From: Nodosilinea sp. FACHB-131
Lineage (GTDB): Bacteria > Cyanobacteriota > Cyanobacteriia > Phormidesmidales > Phormidesmidaceae
Assembly (NCBI RefSeq): GCF_014695395.1
Contig: NZ_JACJOF010000040.1
Coordinates: forward strand, 44,170-108,169
Reading direction: 5' to 3'
DNA: 64,000 bases
The translations under genes were made by a program, and so were the position numbers. Below, in pieces: positions 51,055-63,094 of this stretch. Each line of letters begins with the position of its first letter. Position 1 is the first letter of the stretch. The notes under the pieces were generated by a model that was not told the DNA's origin, made no database searches, and saw nothing but the letters and a program-made list of their open reading frames with translations.

Positions 51055-54000
51055 ATGACAACCGCTCAAACCCTCGCTGAGACCAATAGCTTCGACCTGA
51101 AGCAACTGCTCAAAGTTTTGACTGAAGTGAAGAAAGGAAATTTTTCAGTGCGAATGCCGGTTGATCAGACGGGCATTGCAGGAAAAGTGGCCGATACGCT
51201 CAATGACATTATTGACAAAAACGAGCAGATCACGACGGAGCTAGAGCGGATCAGTGGGGTGGTGGGGAAAGAGGGCAAGACGAACGAACGGGCTTCGTTG
51301 GGTGGAGCAAAAGGATCGTGGAAAGCTTGTGAAGGGTCAATCAACACGCTGATTGTGGATCTAGTGCAGCCAATGGCGGCGATTACACGGGTGATCCGAT
51401 CGGTGGCCAATGGTGACCTGTCACAGGCGATCGCAACCGAGATTGAAGGGCGATCGCTGCAGGGGGAGTTTCTGCAAACGGCACAAATCGTTAACACGAT
51501 GGTGGCTCAGCTGCAGTCCTTTGCTTCTGAGGTGACGCGGGTAGCGCGAGAGGTGGGAACCGAAGGCAAATTGGGCGTGCAGGCGGAAGTCAAAGGGGTT
51601 GCTGGTACTTGGAAAGATTTGACCGACAACGTGAACTCGATGGCGGGGAACCTGACGGCGCAGGTGCGGAACATTGCCGAAGTGACGACGGCAGTGGCCA
51701 ACGGTGATCTCTCCAAGAAAATTACGGTCGATGTCAAAGGCGAAATTCTGGACCTGAAAAGCACCATCAACATCATGGTGGATCAGCTCAACTCCTTCGC
51801 CTCTGAGGTAACGCGGGTAGCGCGGGAAGTGGGAACTGAAGGCAAGCTGGGTGTACAGGCGCAAGTGCCCGGGGTGGCCGGCACCTGGAAGGATTTGACG
51901 GACTCCGTGAACTCGATGGCCGGCAACTTGACGGCGCAGGTGCGGAACATTGCCGAAGTGACGACGGCAGTGGCCAACGGCGATCTCTCCAAAAAAATTA
52001 CCGTAGATGTTAAAGGTGAAATTCTCGACCTGAAAAGCACCATCAACACAATGGTGGATCAACTCAACTCCTTTGCCTCTGAGGTAACCCGGGTAGCGCG
52101 AGAAGTGGGCGCTGAGGGTAAGTTGGGCGGGCAGGCAGAGGTGCGCGGCGTGGCTGGCACCTGGAAAGACCTGACCGATTCGGTAAACTTCATGGCGGGC
52201 AACTTAACCGGCCAGGTGCGAAACATTGCCGAGGTGGCAACGGCGATCGCCAACGGTGACCTGTCCCGCAAAATCACGGTCGATGTCAAAGGTGAAATTC
52301 TGGAGCTGAAGAACACCGTCAACACAATGGTGGATCAGCTGAATTCCTTTGCCTCTGAGGTGACGCGGGTGGCGCGGGAAGTGGGCACCGAAGGCAAGTT
52401 GGGCGTACAGGCGGAAGTGAAAGGGGTTGCCGGCACCTGGAAAGACTTGACCGATAACGTGAACCTGATGGCGGGCAATTTGACCGGGCAGGTGCGAAAC
52501 ATTGCTGAGGTGGCAACGGCGATCGCCAACGGTGACCTGTCCCGCAAAATCACGGTCGATGTCAAAGGCGAAATTCTGGAGCTGAAAAACACCGTCAACA
52601 CGATGGTGGATCAGCTCAACTCCTTTGCCTCAGAGGTGACGCGGGTGGCGCGGGAAGTGGGAGCCGACGGCAAACTGGGCGGGCAGGCGCAAGTGCGTGG
52701 TGTGGCCGGCACCTGGAAGGATTTGACTGACTCGGTAAACTTCATGGCGGGTAGTTTGACGGCGCAGGTGCGGAATATTGCCGAAGTCACAACGGCCGTG
52801 GCAAACGGCGACCTGTCTAAGAAGATCACGGTGGATGTTAAAGGTGAAATTCTCGACCTGAAAAGCACCATCAACATCATGGTGGATCAACTCAACTCCT
52901 TTGCCTCTGAGGTAACGCGGGTGGCGCGGGAAGTGGGAACCGAAGGAAAACTGGGCGTACAGGCCGAGGTGCGCGGTGTTGCCGGCACCTGGAAGGATTT
53001 GACGGACTCCGTGAACTCGATGGCGGGCAACCTGACGGCGCAGGTGCGGAATATTGCCGATGTGACAACCGCTGTGGCAAACGGCGACTTGTCTAAGAAG
53101 ATCACAGTGGATGTTAAAGGTGAAATTCTGGAACTGAAGAACACGATCAATACGATGGTGGATCAACTCAGTTCCTTTGCCTCCGAGGTAACCCGGGTAG
53201 CACGGGAGGTGGGAACGGAAGGGAAACTCGGCGTGCAGGCAGAAGTTCCTGGCGTTGCCGGCACCTGGAAAGACCTGACCGACAATGTGAATTCGATGGC
53301 AGGCAACCTGACCGGGCAGGTGCGAAACATTGCTGACGTGGCAACGGCGATCGCCAACGGTGACCTGTCCAAGAAGATTACCGTGCAGGTGAAAGGTGAA
53401 ATCTTGGAGCTGAAAAACACCATCAACATCATGGTGGACCAGCTCAGCTCCTTTGCCTCTGAGGTGACGCGGGTGGCCCGAGAAGTGGGCGCCGAAGGCA
53501 AGCTGGGTGTGCAGGCCGATGTGCGCGGCGTGGCCGGCACCTGGAAAGATCTGACCGACTCGGTAAACTTCATGGCCGGCAGTCTAACGGCCCAGGTGCG
53601 GAACATTGCGGCAGTGACAACGGCCGTGGCCAATGGCGATTTGTCCAAGAAGATCACGGTGGATGTCAAGGGCGAAATTTTGGAGCTAAAAAACACCGTC
53701 AATACGATGGTGGATCAGCTCAACTCCTTCGCCTCTGAGGTGACGCGGGTAGCGCGGGAAGTGGGTGCCGAAGGCAAGTTGGGCGTACAGGCGCAGGTAC
53801 CTGGTGTGGCCGGCACCTGGAAAGATCTGACCGACTCGGTAAACTTCATGGCGGGTAGTTTGACGGCGCAGGTGCGGAACATTGCCGAAGTCACAACGGC
53901 GGTGGCAAACGGCGATCTCTCCAAGAAAATCACGGTAGACGTAAAAGGTGAAATTCTTGACCTAAAAAGCACCATCAACATCATGGTGGATCAGCTCAAC

Positions 54001-57000
54001 TCCTTCGCCTCAGAGGTAACGCGGGTGGCGCGAGAGGTGGGCACCGAAGGAAAATTGGGTGTACAGGCGCAGGTGTCGGGTGTTGCCGGCACCTGGAAAG
54101 ATTTGACCGATTCAGTGAACTCGATGGCGGGCAATCTGACGGCGCAGGTGCGGAACATTGCCGAGGTCTCGACTGCGATCGCCAACGGCGACCTGTCTAA
54201 GAAAATCACCGTAGATGTGCGCGGTGAGATTTTTGAACTGAAAAACACCGTCAACACGATGGTGGATCAGCTGAGTTCCTTTGCCTCTGAGGTAACGCGG
54301 GTGGCGCGGGAAGTGGGAACCGAAGGCAAACTGGGCGGTCAAGCCCAGGTAGTTGGCGTAGCGGGCATCTGGAAAGACCTGACCGATAACGTCAACTCAA
54401 TGGCTGGCAACCTGACGGCGCAGGTGCGAGGCATCGCTAAAGTTGTGACGGCCGTCGCCAACGGCAACCTGAAACAGAAGTTGATGCTGGATGCCAAAGG
54501 GGAAATCGAAACCCTGGCAGACACGATCAACGAGATGATCGACACGCTGGCAACCTTCGCCGACCAGGTGACAACCGTAGCGCGGGAAGTAGGGATTGAA
54601 GGAAAACTGGGTGGTCAGGCGAAAGTGCCGGGGGCATCAGGCACCTGGCGTGATCTGACCGACAACGTGAATGAACTGGCGGCAAACTTGACGACCCAGG
54701 TACGAGCGATCGCCGAAGTGGCAACCGCCGTGACCAAGGGCGATTTGACGCGGGTGATTGCGGTTGAGGCCCAGGGCGAAGTCGCCATTCTGAAAGATAA
54801 CGTCAACCAGATGATCGCCAACCTGCGCGAAACCACCCAGAAAAACATTGAGCAAGACTGGCTCAAAACCAACCTGGCCAAATTTACGCGGATGCTGCAG
54901 GGCCAGCGCGACCTGGAAACGGTTTCCAAGCTGATCTTGTCCGAACTGGCTCCTCTGGTATCCGCCCAACACGGCGTATTCTACTTACTAGAAACCAGCG
55001 AGACCCATCCTCCCTGCCTGAAATTGCTCAGTACCTACGCCTATCGAGAGCGCAAGAGTTTAGCAAATCGCTTCTATCTCGGCGAAGGCTTGGTCGGCCA
55101 ATGTGCTCTGGAGAAAGAGCGCATTCTGGTCACTGAGGTGCCCCATGACTACATCAGGATCAACTCTGGGCTGGGTGAAGCTTCGCCGATGAATGTGGTC
55201 GTGTTGCCGGTTTTGTTTGAGGGGCAGGTGACAGCTGTAGTCGAGTTGGCATCGTTCAACCGATTCAACGAAATTCACCTGACATTTTTTGATCAACTGA
55301 CCGAAAGTATCGCGATCGTGCTCAACACGATCGCCGCCAGTATGCGAACTGAGGAACTGCTGAAACAGTCCCAATCTCTGGCGGAAGAAATGCAGGGTCA
55401 GCAAACTGAACTCACCGACACCAACCGGCGTTTGGAGCAACAGGCGCAATCCTTGAAAGCGTCAGAAGACCTACTCAAGAGTCAGCAAGAGCAGCTACAG
55501 CGGACCAACGAAGAACTGCAGGAAAAAGCCGAACTATTGGCGACGCAGAACAGCGAAGTAGAGCGCAAAAACCGCGAAATTGAGCAGGCGCGATTGTCTT
55601 TGGAAGAAAAAGCTGAACAGCTAGCGCTGACGTCTAAATACAAATCTGAGTTTCTGGCAAACATGTCCCACGAACTCCGAACTCCGCTGAACAGCTTGCT
55701 GATTTTGGCGCGACTGCTGTCCGACAACACTGAGAACAACTTGACCCACAAACAGGTGGAATATTCTCAGACCATTTACTCCGCCGGCAATGACTTGCTA
55801 GGGCTGATTAACGACATCCTCGATCTGGCGAAGATCGAATCTGGCACAATTTCAGTGAATGCTGAGCCCATCCTGTTTGCCGATCTGCAAGTGCATCTAG
55901 AGCGCACCTTCCGTCAGGTTGCCCTCGATCGCAAACTCGATTTTCACATGCACTTCAGCGAGCAACTGCCCCGCACCCTTTATACCGATGCCAAGCGACT
56001 GCAACAGGTGTTGAAAAACTTGCTGGCAAACGCCTTCAAGTTTACCGAGCGGGGACAAGTAGCGCTAGAAATCAGCGTTGTCACCCAGGGCTGGAGTCCA
56101 GAGAAAATCAGATTAAATCAGGCGGATCAGGTGATTGCCTTTGCGGTGAGCGATACGGGCATCGGCATTGCTCCAGAGAAACAGCAGATCATCTTTGAGG
56201 CCTTCCAGCAAGAGGATGGGACAACGAGCCGCCGCTATGGTGGCACCGGTTTAGGCCTGTCGATTAGCCGGGAGATTGCCCAACTTTTGGGCGGTGAAAT
56301 TCGCCTGACCAGTGAGCTGGGTCAGGGCAGTACGTTTACTCTATATTTGCCACTGACCTATGTGGAGCGCCAAGAGAACGGGGAGACCGGCAGACGGGAC
56401 GGTCGGGAGCAGAGAACCATTTCGGTAGAAACTCGCAGAGCGCCACTGCCGAATGGCTCCTCGGCTAGCTCGACGATCGCCCTGCACCCCACAGACGTCG
56501 CGTTGCCTTTGTCAGGGGGAATCCAAGCCGCTATCCCGGTCACCGCAACTCAAGTGGGTACCTTCTCAGTTGATCCAGCGCTAGAAGACGATCGCGTTTC
56601 GATTCAACCCGACGATCGCTCTTTGCTGATCATCGAAGATGACGTTAACTTCGCCCGCATCTTGCTCGATCTGTCGCGAGAACACGGCTTCAAAGGCTTA
56701 GTTGCCACCCGGGGCGATGTGGGCCTACAGATGGCGCAAGAGTTTCAACCCTCTGCCATCATGCTTGACATCCGGTTACCCGTTTTGGACGGTTGGACCG
56801 TGCTGGACTACCTTAAGCACGACCCGGCCACCCGCCACATTCCGGTTCACATTATGACCGTGGAAGATGGGCAAGGTCGCAGCTTACGGCAGGGGGCGAT
56901 TGCCTACCTGCAAAAACCCGTCAGCAGTGAATCTCTGCTCAATGCCCTGGCCAGTATGAAAGAGTTTGTGGAACGGTTGGTCAAGAGCTTGCTAGTGGTA

Positions 57001-57795
57001 GAAGACGACGAACAGCAGCGCCAAAGCATCGTCGATTTAATCGGAAATAGCGATGTCAGCATCACGGCCGTTGCCACCGCTGCCGAAACCCTAGCCGCGA
57101 TTCGCGCCCAACAGTTTGATTGTGTAGTCCTCGATCTGATGCTGCCCGATGCCAAAGATTTTGAGCTACTCGAACAAATCAAACGCGAACCAAACTTAGG
57201 TCGCCTGCCGATCATCGTCTACACGGGCAAAGATCTAACCGTTCAGGAAGAAACGGAACTGCACCGCCTGTCCGACATCTTGATCATCAAGGATGCGCGA
57301 TCGCCCGAACGCCTGCTCGACGAAACCAGTTTGTTCCTCCATCGGATTCAGGCAAACTTACCCGATCGCCAACGGTTGATGCTAGAACAACTACGGCGGA
57401 ACGATCCGATTCTGGCAGACAAAAAAGTGCTGATTGTAGATGATGACGTTCGCAATATCTTTGCCCTTACCGGCCTGTTAGAGCGTGAGCAAATGCAGGT
57501 TCTCTATGCCGAAAGCGGTAGAGAGGGCATCGATATTTTGCAGGCAAATCCTGATATTGATGTGGTACTGATGGATATTATGATGCCTGGAATGGACGGC
57601 TACGAAACCATGGGGGCAATCCGACAGATTAGTCAGTTCGCCGATCTGCCGATGATTGCCCTCACGGCCAAAGCTATGAAAGGCGATCGCGAAAAATGTC
57701 TGGAAGCAGGTGCAACCGATTACATTACGAAACCAGTCAAAATGGAGCAACTGCTATCACTACTACGAGTCTGGCTCTCCCAATCTAGAGACTAG
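51055..57795 (+). CDS. multi-HAMP-repeat hybrid histidine kinase with three receiver domains
   Basis: A 2246-residue soluble (no clear membrane span) signalling protein. An N-terminal HAMP-like segment (about 15-150) is followed by twelve 92-residue repeats (153-1256), each a HAMP-type helix pair with the motifs [25 protein letters not shown] and [11 protein letters not shown]. Then GAF (about 1300-1440), coiled coil, HisKA with His1539 (SHELRTPL), HATPase ([23 protein letters not shown]), and three receivers with phospho-Asp at about 1905, 2027 and 2174. Similar to cyanobacterial multi-HAMP kinases for osmotic or light stress. Signal and target are unknown. Confidence 0.92.
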   Translation: MTTAQTLAETNSFDLKQLLKVLTEVKKGNFSVRMPVDQTGIAGKVADTLNDIIDKNEQITTELERISGVVGKEGKTNERASLGGAKGSWKACEGSINTLIVDLVQPMAAITRVIRSVANGDLSQAIATEIEGRSLQGEFLQTAQIVNTMVAQLQSFASEVTRVAREVGTEGKLGVQAEVKGVAGTWKDLTDNVNSMAGNLTAQVRNIAEVTTAVANGDLSKKITVDVKGEILDLKSTINIMVDQLNSFASEVTRVAREVGTEGKLGVQAQVPGVAGTWKDLTDSVNSMAGNLTAQVRNIAEVTTAVANGDLSKKITVDVKGEILDLKSTINTMVDQLNSFASEVTRVAREVGAEGKLGGQAEVRGVAGTWKDLTDSVNFMAGNLTGQVRNIAEVATAIANGDLSRKITVDVKGEILELKNTVNTMVDQLNSFASEVTRVAREVGTEGKLGVQAEVKGVAGTWKDLTDNVNLMAGNLTGQVRNIAEVATAIANGDLSRKITVDVKGEILELKNTVNTMVDQLNSFASEVTRVAREVGADGKLGGQAQVRGVAGTWKDLTDSVNFMAGSLTAQVRNIAEVTTAVANGDLSKKITVDVKGEILDLKSTINIMVDQLNSFASEVTRVAREVGTEGKLGVQAEVRGVAGTWKDLTDSVNSMAGNLTAQVRNIADVTTAVANGDLSKKITVDVKGEILELKNTINTMVDQLSSFASEVTRVAREVGTEGKLGVQAEVPGVAGTWKDLTDNVNSMAGNLTGQVRNIADVATAIANGDLSKKITVQVKGEILELKNTINIMVDQLSSFASEVTRVAREVGAEGKLGVQADVRGVAGTWKDLTDSVNFMAGSLTAQVRNIAAVTTAVANGDLSKKITVDVKGEILELKNTVNTMVDQLNSFASEVTRVAREVGAEGKLGVQAQVPGVAGTWKDLTDSVNFMAGSLTAQVRNIAEVTTAVANGDLSKKITVDVKGEILDLKSTINIMVDQLNSFASEVTRVAREVGTEGKLGVQAQVSGVAGTWKDLTDSVNSMAGNLTAQVRNIAEVSTAIANGDLSKKITVDVRGEIFELKNTVNTMVDQLSSFASEVTRVAREVGTEGKLGGQAQVVGVAGIWKDLTDNVNSMAGNLTAQVRGIAKVVTAVANGNLKQKLMLDAKGEIETLADTINEMIDTLATFADQVTTVAREVGIEGKLGGQAKVPGASGTWRDLTDNVNELAANLTTQVRAIAEVATAVTKGDLTRVIAVEAQGEVAILKDNVNQMIANLRETTQKNIEQDWLKTNLAKFTRMLQGQRDLETVSKLILSELAPLVSAQHGVFYLLETSETHPPCLKLLSTYAYRERKSLANRFYLGEGLVGQCALEKERILVTEVPHDYIRINSGLGEASPMNVVVLPVLFEGQVTAVVELASFNRFNEIHLTFFDQLTESIAIVLNTIAASMRTEELLKQSQSLAEEMQGQQTELTDTNRRLEQQAQSLKASEDLLKSQQEQLQRTNEELQEKAELLATQNSEVERKNREIEQARLSLEEKAEQLALTSKYKSEFLANMSHELRTPLNSLLILARLLSDNTENNLTHKQVEYSQTIYSAGNDLLGLINDILDLAKIESGTISVNAEPILFADLQVHLERTFRQVALDRKLDFHMHFSEQLPRTLYTDAKRLQQVLKNLLANAFKFTERGQVALEISVVTQGWSPEKIRLNQADQVIAFAVSDTGIGIAPEKQQIIFEAFQQEDGTTSRRYGGTGLGLSISREIAQLLGGEIRLTSELGQGSTFTLYLPLTYVERQENGETGRRDGREQRTISVETRRAPLPNGSSASSTIALHPTDVALPLSGGIQAAIPVTATQVGTFSVDPALEDDRVSIQPDDRSLLIIEDDVNFARILLDLSREHGFKGLVATRGDVGLQMAQEFQPSAIMLDIRLPVLDGWTVLDYLKHDPATRHIPVHIMTVEDGQGRSLRQGAIAYLQKPVSSESLLNALASMKEFVERLVKSLLVVEDDEQQRQSIVDLIGNSDVSITAVATAAETLAAIRAQQFDCVVLDLMLPDAKDFELLEQIKREPNLGRLPIIVYTGKDLTVQEETELHRLSDILIIKDARSPERLLDETSLFLHRIQANLPDRQRLMLEQLRRNDPILADKKVLIVDDDVRNIFALTGLLEREQMQVLYAESGREGIDILQANPDIDVVLMDIMMPGMDGYETMGAIRQISQFADLPMIALTAKAMKGDREKCLEAGATDYITKPVKMEQLLSLLRVWLSQSRD
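51511..54822 (+). repeat. twelve tandem 276-base (92-codon) repeats
   Basis: Twelve consecutive in-frame 276-base units inside the kinase gene, nearly identical in protein and close in DNA. Unit differences are mostly single residues, e.g. AEGKLGG vs [16 protein letters not shown] vs NFMAGSLTA. The last two units are more diverged. Regularly spaced antisense open frames of the same period are a by-product. Confidence 0.95.
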
Positions 57796-57884
57796 GTGCT
57801 AAAGGGTGAGAACTGGGCTGCTCTCACCCTCAATTCAGACTTTGCTTGGCAGTTCATTCTCTCCGTCCTCCCATTCTCCACACC

Positions 57885-59588
57885 ATGCCCCCTGAACTCG
57901 AAGCCAACATTCTTCTGGTTGACGATCGCGTAGAAAACTTGATCGCCCTAGAAGAGATTTTGGGCAGATTGGGGCAGAAACTCGTGACCGCTCAATCCGG
58001 AAAAGAAGCGCTTCGATGTCTGCTGAATCAGGATTTTGCCGCAATTCTGCTAGATGTAGAAATGCCAGGCATGGATGGGTTTGAAACCGCATCCCTGATT
58101 CGGCAGCGAGAGCGATCGGAGCACACCCCAATTATCTTCGTCACCGCGTTTAGCACCGACGATCAGTTGCAGATGAAGGGCTACGCGCTGGGAGCAGTGG
58201 ATTATTTACTCAAACCGATTAACCCCGAAATTCTCATTTCCAAAGTCTCTGTATTTGTTGAATTGTTCAAAAAAAACCAGGAGATCCAGCGGCAATCGGC
58301 AGAATTAGCCATGCAGAAGGTCGAGATTATTCAAGAACAGCTTGCTCGTCAGCAAGCAGAAGCTGCTAACCGCATGAAAGATGAATTCATGGCGATCGTT
58401 TCTCATGAACTACGAACCCCGCTCAACGCGATCTTAGGCTGGTCACAACTATTGGTAGCAGGCAAACTCGACGAGGGCACGGCGAGCCGCGCGATCGAAA
58501 CTATTAATCGCAACGCCCTATCTCAGGCGCAACTCATCGATGACATCCTCGATGTTGCCCGCCTGACCAGTGGCAAAGTGAAAATTCATCGACATCCGGT
58601 CGATTTGCTCAGTTTGATCTCCGACGAGCTGGAGTCCATTCGTCCTGCCGCCAACGAAAAAGGTATTCAACTGACCGGTGAGTTGACGACCGATCCCTGT
58701 ATTGTCAGCGGCGACATGCAGCGCCTACAGCAAATCCTTCGCAACTTACTCTCAAACGCCATTAAATTCACGCCGGGAGGCGGACAGGTTGAGGTGGGGT
58801 TAAAGCGAATCATGGGCAATGAGTCGTGGATAACTAGCAAAAACCAAGAGCCACAACGAACGACCCCACACCCCTTACCCAACACGGTATTGGCCCAAAT
58901 CACTGTAACTGACACCGGCATCGGCATTGACTCTGATTTTCTGCCTCAGATTTTTGAATACTTTCGCCAAGCAGATTCGTCTTCCACCCGTTCCCACGAT
59001 GGGTTAGGGCTAGGATTGGCGATCGTGCGCCAACTCGTTGAGCTTCACGGCGGCAAAATTGACGCTGCCAGCGAGGGCAAGGACAAAGGCACGACCTTTA
59101 CTATCTCGCTGCCGTTGCCCACTCCAACCCAGCTTGACCCATCTGCCGAGACGCCAAACTCAGAGTCATTGCCTAGCGATTTAGCCCTAGAGAATATCTC
59201 TGTTTTGGTAGTAGATGACAATGTCGATAACCGAAACTATCTAGTGACCGCGCTGGAGCTAGCGGGTGCTCAAGTCACTGCAGTGGCCAGTGGACAAGAG
59301 GTGATAGATTACCTACAACACTCGCACCCCGATGTGTTGTTAAGTGACATTGCCATGCCCAACGAAAATGGCTACGAACTACTGCAACGAGTTCGGATGG
59401 TTGAACAAGAACTGGGCAGAACAATTCCGGCGATCGCCCTGACGGCCTATGCCAAGCCAGAAGATCGAAATCAAGCACTCTCAGGTGGCTTCCAACAATT
59501 TCTCTCCAAACCCGTTGATCCAATTCAGTTGATTGAAGTTGTAGCAACGGCAGCTAGAGCAGAAGTCAGCAAGCTAACAGCCCTTTAA
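57885..59588 (+). CDS. hybrid histidine kinase (receiver-HisKA-HATPase-receiver)
   Basis: A 567-residue protein started at ATG 57885 (MPPELEANILLVDD). N-terminal receiver (ILLVDDRVENLIALEEIL, LLDVEMPGMDG), HisKA with [12 protein letters not shown], HATPase with NAIKFTPGGG, DTGIGID and GLGLAIV, and a C-terminal receiver (VLVVDDNVDNRNYL, LLSDIAMPNENG). The start follows the large kinase by 90 bases and both are probably one operon, so a phosphorelay between the two is likely but not shown. Confidence 0.92.
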   Translation: MPPELEANILLVDDRVENLIALEEILGRLGQKLVTAQSGKEALRCLLNQDFAAILLDVEMPGMDGFETASLIRQRERSEHTPIIFVTAFSTDDQLQMKGYALGAVDYLLKPINPEILISKVSVFVELFKKNQEIQRQSAELAMQKVEIIQEQLARQQAEAANRMKDEFMAIVSHELRTPLNAILGWSQLLVAGKLDEGTASRAIETINRNALSQAQLIDDILDVARLTSGKVKIHRHPVDLLSLISDELESIRPAANEKGIQLTGELTTDPCIVSGDMQRLQQILRNLLSNAIKFTPGGGQVEVGLKRIMGNESWITSKNQEPQRTTPHPLPNTVLAQITVTDTGIGIDSDFLPQIFEYFRQADSSSTRSHDGLGLGLAIVRQLVELHGGKIDAASEGKDKGTTFTISLPLPTPTQLDPSAETPNSESLPSDLALENISVLVVDDNVDNRNYLVTALELAGAQVTAVASGQEVIDYLQHSHPDVLLSDIAMPNENGYELLQRVRMVEQELGRTIPAIALTAYAKPEDRNQALSGGFQQFLSKPVDPIQLIEVVATAARAEVSKLTAL

Positions 59589-59752
59589 ACACGCATTAAA
59601 CCTCGTTAATAGTCCCTGACAACTAATCCTAAATCCTGCTTGGCTACCCCCAATTCAGAAGGGCGAATGCGATAGAGCCTTTGGCTCGGCTACGCCTATG
59701 CCCCTACGGTTTGGCCTCTTGATAATCGGGGTGATGTGATTCGGATTTGGTA

Positions 59753-60817
59753 TTAGGGATAAAAAGTAGTGGTCGGTAGACCAAGAGACTCTTCGAGGCC
59801 CATCATTAGGTTGAAGCATTGTACAGCTTGAGATGCCTGGCCTTTCATCAGGTTGTCGATCGCCGACATGACAATCACCCGTCCGGTGCGCGGGTCAGTT
59901 TCAAGGCCGATGTAGCAGCGGTTGGTGCCCCAGGCCCACTTAGTTTGGGGGTAGGTGCCGCTGGGCAGCACCGTCACCCAGGGGGAAGAGCGATAGAAGG
60001 CGCTATAGATGGTGAGCAGATCGTCGCGCACGAGGCCGGGGTCGCGCAGGGTGGCGTAGATGGTGGCTAAAATGCCCCGCACCATAGGAATCAGGTGAGG
60101 TGTAAACTGCACCATCACCTCTTGACTGGCCAACCCTGTGCAGATGGCTTCAATTTCGGGCGTATGGCGGTGGCGAGCAACACCGTAGGCTCCCAAGGAG
60201 TTGCTGGCTTCAGCGAGCAGCATGCTGGTTTTGGCTACCCGGCCACCGCCAGAGGTGCCAGACTTGGCATCAACGATCAGAGTTTCGGGCTGGGCGAGAC
60301 CCTGCTTGAGCAGCGGGGCAATGCCCAGCAGGCTAGCGGTGGGGTAGCAGCCGGGGCAGCCCACCAGGCGGGCGTCACGAATGCGATCGCGAAATAGCTC
60401 AGGCAGCCCGTACACAGCTTCACCCGCAATGCTCTGGTCGGTGCGATCGCCCCCGTACCAAGACTGGTAGGTGTTTAAATTCTCAAAGCGGTAGTCGGCG
60501 GAGAGGTCAAGCACCCGACAGCCCCGCTCCAGTAGCGTCGGGGCCATGCCGTAAGCCAGCCCGTTGGGTAACGACAGAAACACGACCTGACAACGCTGGG
60601 CAATTTCGCCCAAATCTACGGCTTCGACCGTTAAATTGACGGAGCCTGCCAGATGGGGATAAATATCGGTGTAGGGCTGCCCAGCACTGCTGTCGCCCCC
60701 CAAGTAGACTAGCTCTACCCCCGGGTGCTGAGTGAGCAGCCGCACCAGCTGCACCCCTCCGTAGCCTGACGCGCCCACAATGCCGACTTTGATTTTTCCG
60801 ACGGGTGACTCGCTCAT
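59753..60817 (-). CDS. argC: N-acetyl-gamma-glutamyl-phosphate reductase
   Basis: ArgC makes N-acetylglutamate semialdehyde in arginine synthesis, using [23 protein letters not shown] is the NADP-binding loop and [20 protein letters not shown] holds the catalytic Cys, both diagnostic. 354 residues, typical length. It is convergent with the hybrid kinase gene and divergent from ribBA. No arginine-regulatory site is identified. Confidence 0.97.
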   Translation of the reverse strand: MSESPVGKIKVGIVGASGYGGVQLVRLLTQHPGVELVYLGGDSSAGQPYTDIYPHLAGSVNLTVEAVDLGEIAQRCQVVFLSLPNGLAYGMAPTLLERGCRVLDLSADYRFENLNTYQSWYGGDRTDQSIAGEAVYGLPELFRDRIRDARLVGCPGCYPTASLLGIAPLLKQGLAQPETLIVDAKSGTSGGGRVAKTSMLLAEASNSLGAYGVARHRHTPEIEAICTGLASQEVMVQFTPHLIPMVRGILATIYATLRDPGLVRDDLLTIYSAFYRSSPWVTVLPSGTYPQTKWAWGTNRCYIGLETDPRTGRVIVMSAIDNLMKGQASQAVQCFNLMMGLEESLGLPTTTFYP

Positions 60818-61103
60818 GGTTCTGGGGCTGGCTAGGTTGAGGGATATAAGGGAGTAGGGGCGGCTCTGGAGGGGCGATCGCTAAACCCGGTTAGCCCCTT
60901 CCCCTTAGATCAGCACTGTAATAGTAAACCAGTAATCTCCAATTCAACATGGTGGCTTCGGATGCTGTTAGTGGTCCATTATCTGAGGCCGATGGCGCCA
61001 GGTTTACCGCTGATTCTAGGGATACGGCCATTCTCTCTATGAAGCGCAGGTCATAAAGCTAGAATTTTAGAAGCTAACGTACTTTCTACAGGTTTGCCCC
61101 ACC

Positions 61104-62870
61104 GTGCTCAACCCAGAATCGGAGATGCCGCCCGCCCCTCGTCAGTCACCCTCCGACCTCGAACTGCCATCCGATTTTCAGTTCGATTCGATTGAGTCGG
61201 CGCTCCACGACCTGGCGGCAGGCAAGTCGATTGTGGTAGTGGATGACGAAAACCGTGAGAACGAAGGCGACGTAATCTGCGCCGCCCAGTTTGCCACTCC
61301 CGACATCATCAACTTTATGGCGGTGGAAGCGCGGGGGCTGATCTGCCTGGCGATGACTGGAGAACGGCTCGATCAGCTGGACTTGCCGCTGATGGTTAGC
61401 CCTAGCGCCTTTGAAGACGAAAACGAGCAAACCGCCTTTACCGTCAGCATTGACGCCGCCCTGAGCTGGGGAGTCACTACGGGCATTTCTGCTGACGATC
61501 GCGCCCGCACCATTCAAGTCGCCATCAACCCCAATGCTCGCCCCCAAGACCTGCGCCGCCCCGGCCACATCTTTCCCCTGCGAGCCAAGGAGGGCGGCGT
61601 GCTGAAGCGGGCTGGTCATACCGAAGCCGGAGTCGATCTGGCCCGGCTGGCGGGCCTCTACCCCGCCGGGGTGATCTGCGAAATTCAGAACCCTGACGGA
61701 TCGATGGCGCGGTTGCCCGAGTTGGTTAACTATGCCAAAGCCTTTGGCCTCAAGCTGATCAGCATTGCCGACTTGATTCACTACCGCCTGCAGCACGAGC
61801 GTTTTGTGCAGCGGGAGGCGGTGGCCAGCATGCCCACCCAGTTTGGTGACTTTGCCATCTACGCCTACCGCAACCTGCTCGATGGCTCAGAGCATGTGGC
61901 TATGGTCAAAGGCGACCCCGCCACCTTTGCTGACCAGTCGGTGATGGTGCGCGTCCACTCCGAATGCCTCACGGGCGACGCCTTTGGCTCCCTGCGCTGC
62001 GACTGCCGTATGCAGCTTCAGGCGGCGCTCAAAATGATCGATGCGGCCGGGCGCGGCGTGGTGGTTTACCTGCGCCAGGAGGGGCGCGGCATTGGTCTAG
62101 TCAACAAGCTCAAAGCCTACTCTCTGCAAGATATGGGCCTCGATACGGTAGAAGCCAACGAAAAACTGGGCCTGCCGGTAGACCAGCGCAACTACGGCAT
62201 CGGCGCGCAGATTCTCAACGACATCGGCGTGCAGAAATTTTGCCTGATTACCAACAACCCCCGCAAAATTGCGGGCATCAAGGGCTACGGTCTCGATATG
62301 GTGAGCCGCGTGCCGCTGATTATTGAGGCTACTGCTTACAACTCGGGCTACCTAGCCACCAAGGCCCAAAAGCTGGGGCATCTGCTGGTGCAGACTTACC
62401 TAGCAACGGTGGCCATCCACTGGCGCAGCGGCGACTTGCCAGTACAGGAGCGCTACCAAAAGTTAGAGCACCTGCGTGAGCTAGCCCACAGCCAGGGGCT
62501 GCTGCTGCAAGAAGAAGCTCGCCCGGTGGCGGCAGCGCTGTTTAGTCAGCCGGATCTGATTGTGAATCTGGGGCTAGATACCCTGCCGGTAGCGGGATCT
62601 GAGGTGTGGTACCACGATTGTGCGCAGCCGCAGATGAATGCGATCGCCACCCTACTCGACAAACTCGCCGCCTGGCCTGAAATCGACCAGCTCGCTTTCT
62701 TAATCTCCGGTGGCAGCGACCCCTTCAGCGGCTTGCAAGTCGGCCTCGATCGCCAAGTCTTTCACCACGACGCAGTGCCAACGCCTGAAACCGTCAAACC
62801 CTCCGACCTCTGCGGGAGCCTGGAGAGCCAGCGCATCTACGTCTTCTCCAGCCACCTTCTCGCAGATTAG
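61104..62870 (+). CDS. ribBA: bifunctional 3,4-dihydroxy-2-butanone 4-phosphate synthase / GTP cyclohydrolase II
   Basis: RibBA supplies two early intermediates of riboflavin synthesis. The RibB half (about 25-225) has VVDDENRENEGDV and RPGHIFPLRA; the RibA half (about 235-430) has HSECLTGDAFGSLRCDC (zinc Cys) and GRGIGL. A C-terminal extension of about 150 residues, found in many cyanobacteria, has no clear catalytic function. The start is GTG at 61104. No FMN riboswitch is seen in the 286-base upstream gap. Confidence 0.95.
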   Translation: MLNPESEMPPAPRQSPSDLELPSDFQFDSIESALHDLAAGKSIVVVDDENRENEGDVICAAQFATPDIINFMAVEARGLICLAMTGERLDQLDLPLMVSPSAFEDENEQTAFTVSIDAALSWGVTTGISADDRARTIQVAINPNARPQDLRRPGHIFPLRAKEGGVLKRAGHTEAGVDLARLAGLYPAGVICEIQNPDGSMARLPELVNYAKAFGLKLISIADLIHYRLQHERFVQREAVASMPTQFGDFAIYAYRNLLDGSEHVAMVKGDPATFADQSVMVRVHSECLTGDAFGSLRCDCRMQLQAALKMIDAAGRGVVVYLRQEGRGIGLVNKLKAYSLQDMGLDTVEANEKLGLPVDQRNYGIGAQILNDIGVQKFCLITNNPRKIAGIKGYGLDMVSRVPLIIEATAYNSGYLATKAQKLGHLLVQTYLATVAIHWRSGDLPVQERYQKLEHLRELAHSQGLLLQEEARPVAAALFSQPDLIVNLGLDTLPVAGSEVWYHDCAQPQMNAIATLLDKLAAWPEIDQLAFLISGGSDPFSGLQVGLDRQVFHHDAVPTPETVKPSDLCGSLESQRIYVFSSHLLAD

Positions 62871-63094
62871 TTCAGTACAACCTCGTGTGGAGCCGGGACA
62901 AAACGTTTCCTTCAAGTAATCACCGTTGGTAAGTGTGACCCGTGTAATGGCTTTCCCAGTAAGAATTACACGGAGACTGTCAGCATAATAATTTGTCGGT
63001 TGACTTCGTTTCAGCCTATAGGGGCATGGTTTGTGAACTGTTGGTGGACAACCAAAAATGACTGGACTTAAATTGTTCTGAGATTTGATTGCCT

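Noticed and set aside
51165..54972. Many regular antisense open frames of about 88 residues
   Set aside because: They repeat with the 276-base period of the kinase repeats and lie opposite its coding frame, so they are shadows.
60818..61103. FMN riboswitch before ribBA
   Set aside because: No conserved RFN-element sequence is visible in the gap.
61146..61796. Minus-strand frame of 216 residues
   Set aside because: It lies opposite the RibB half of ribBA, which is clearly coding.
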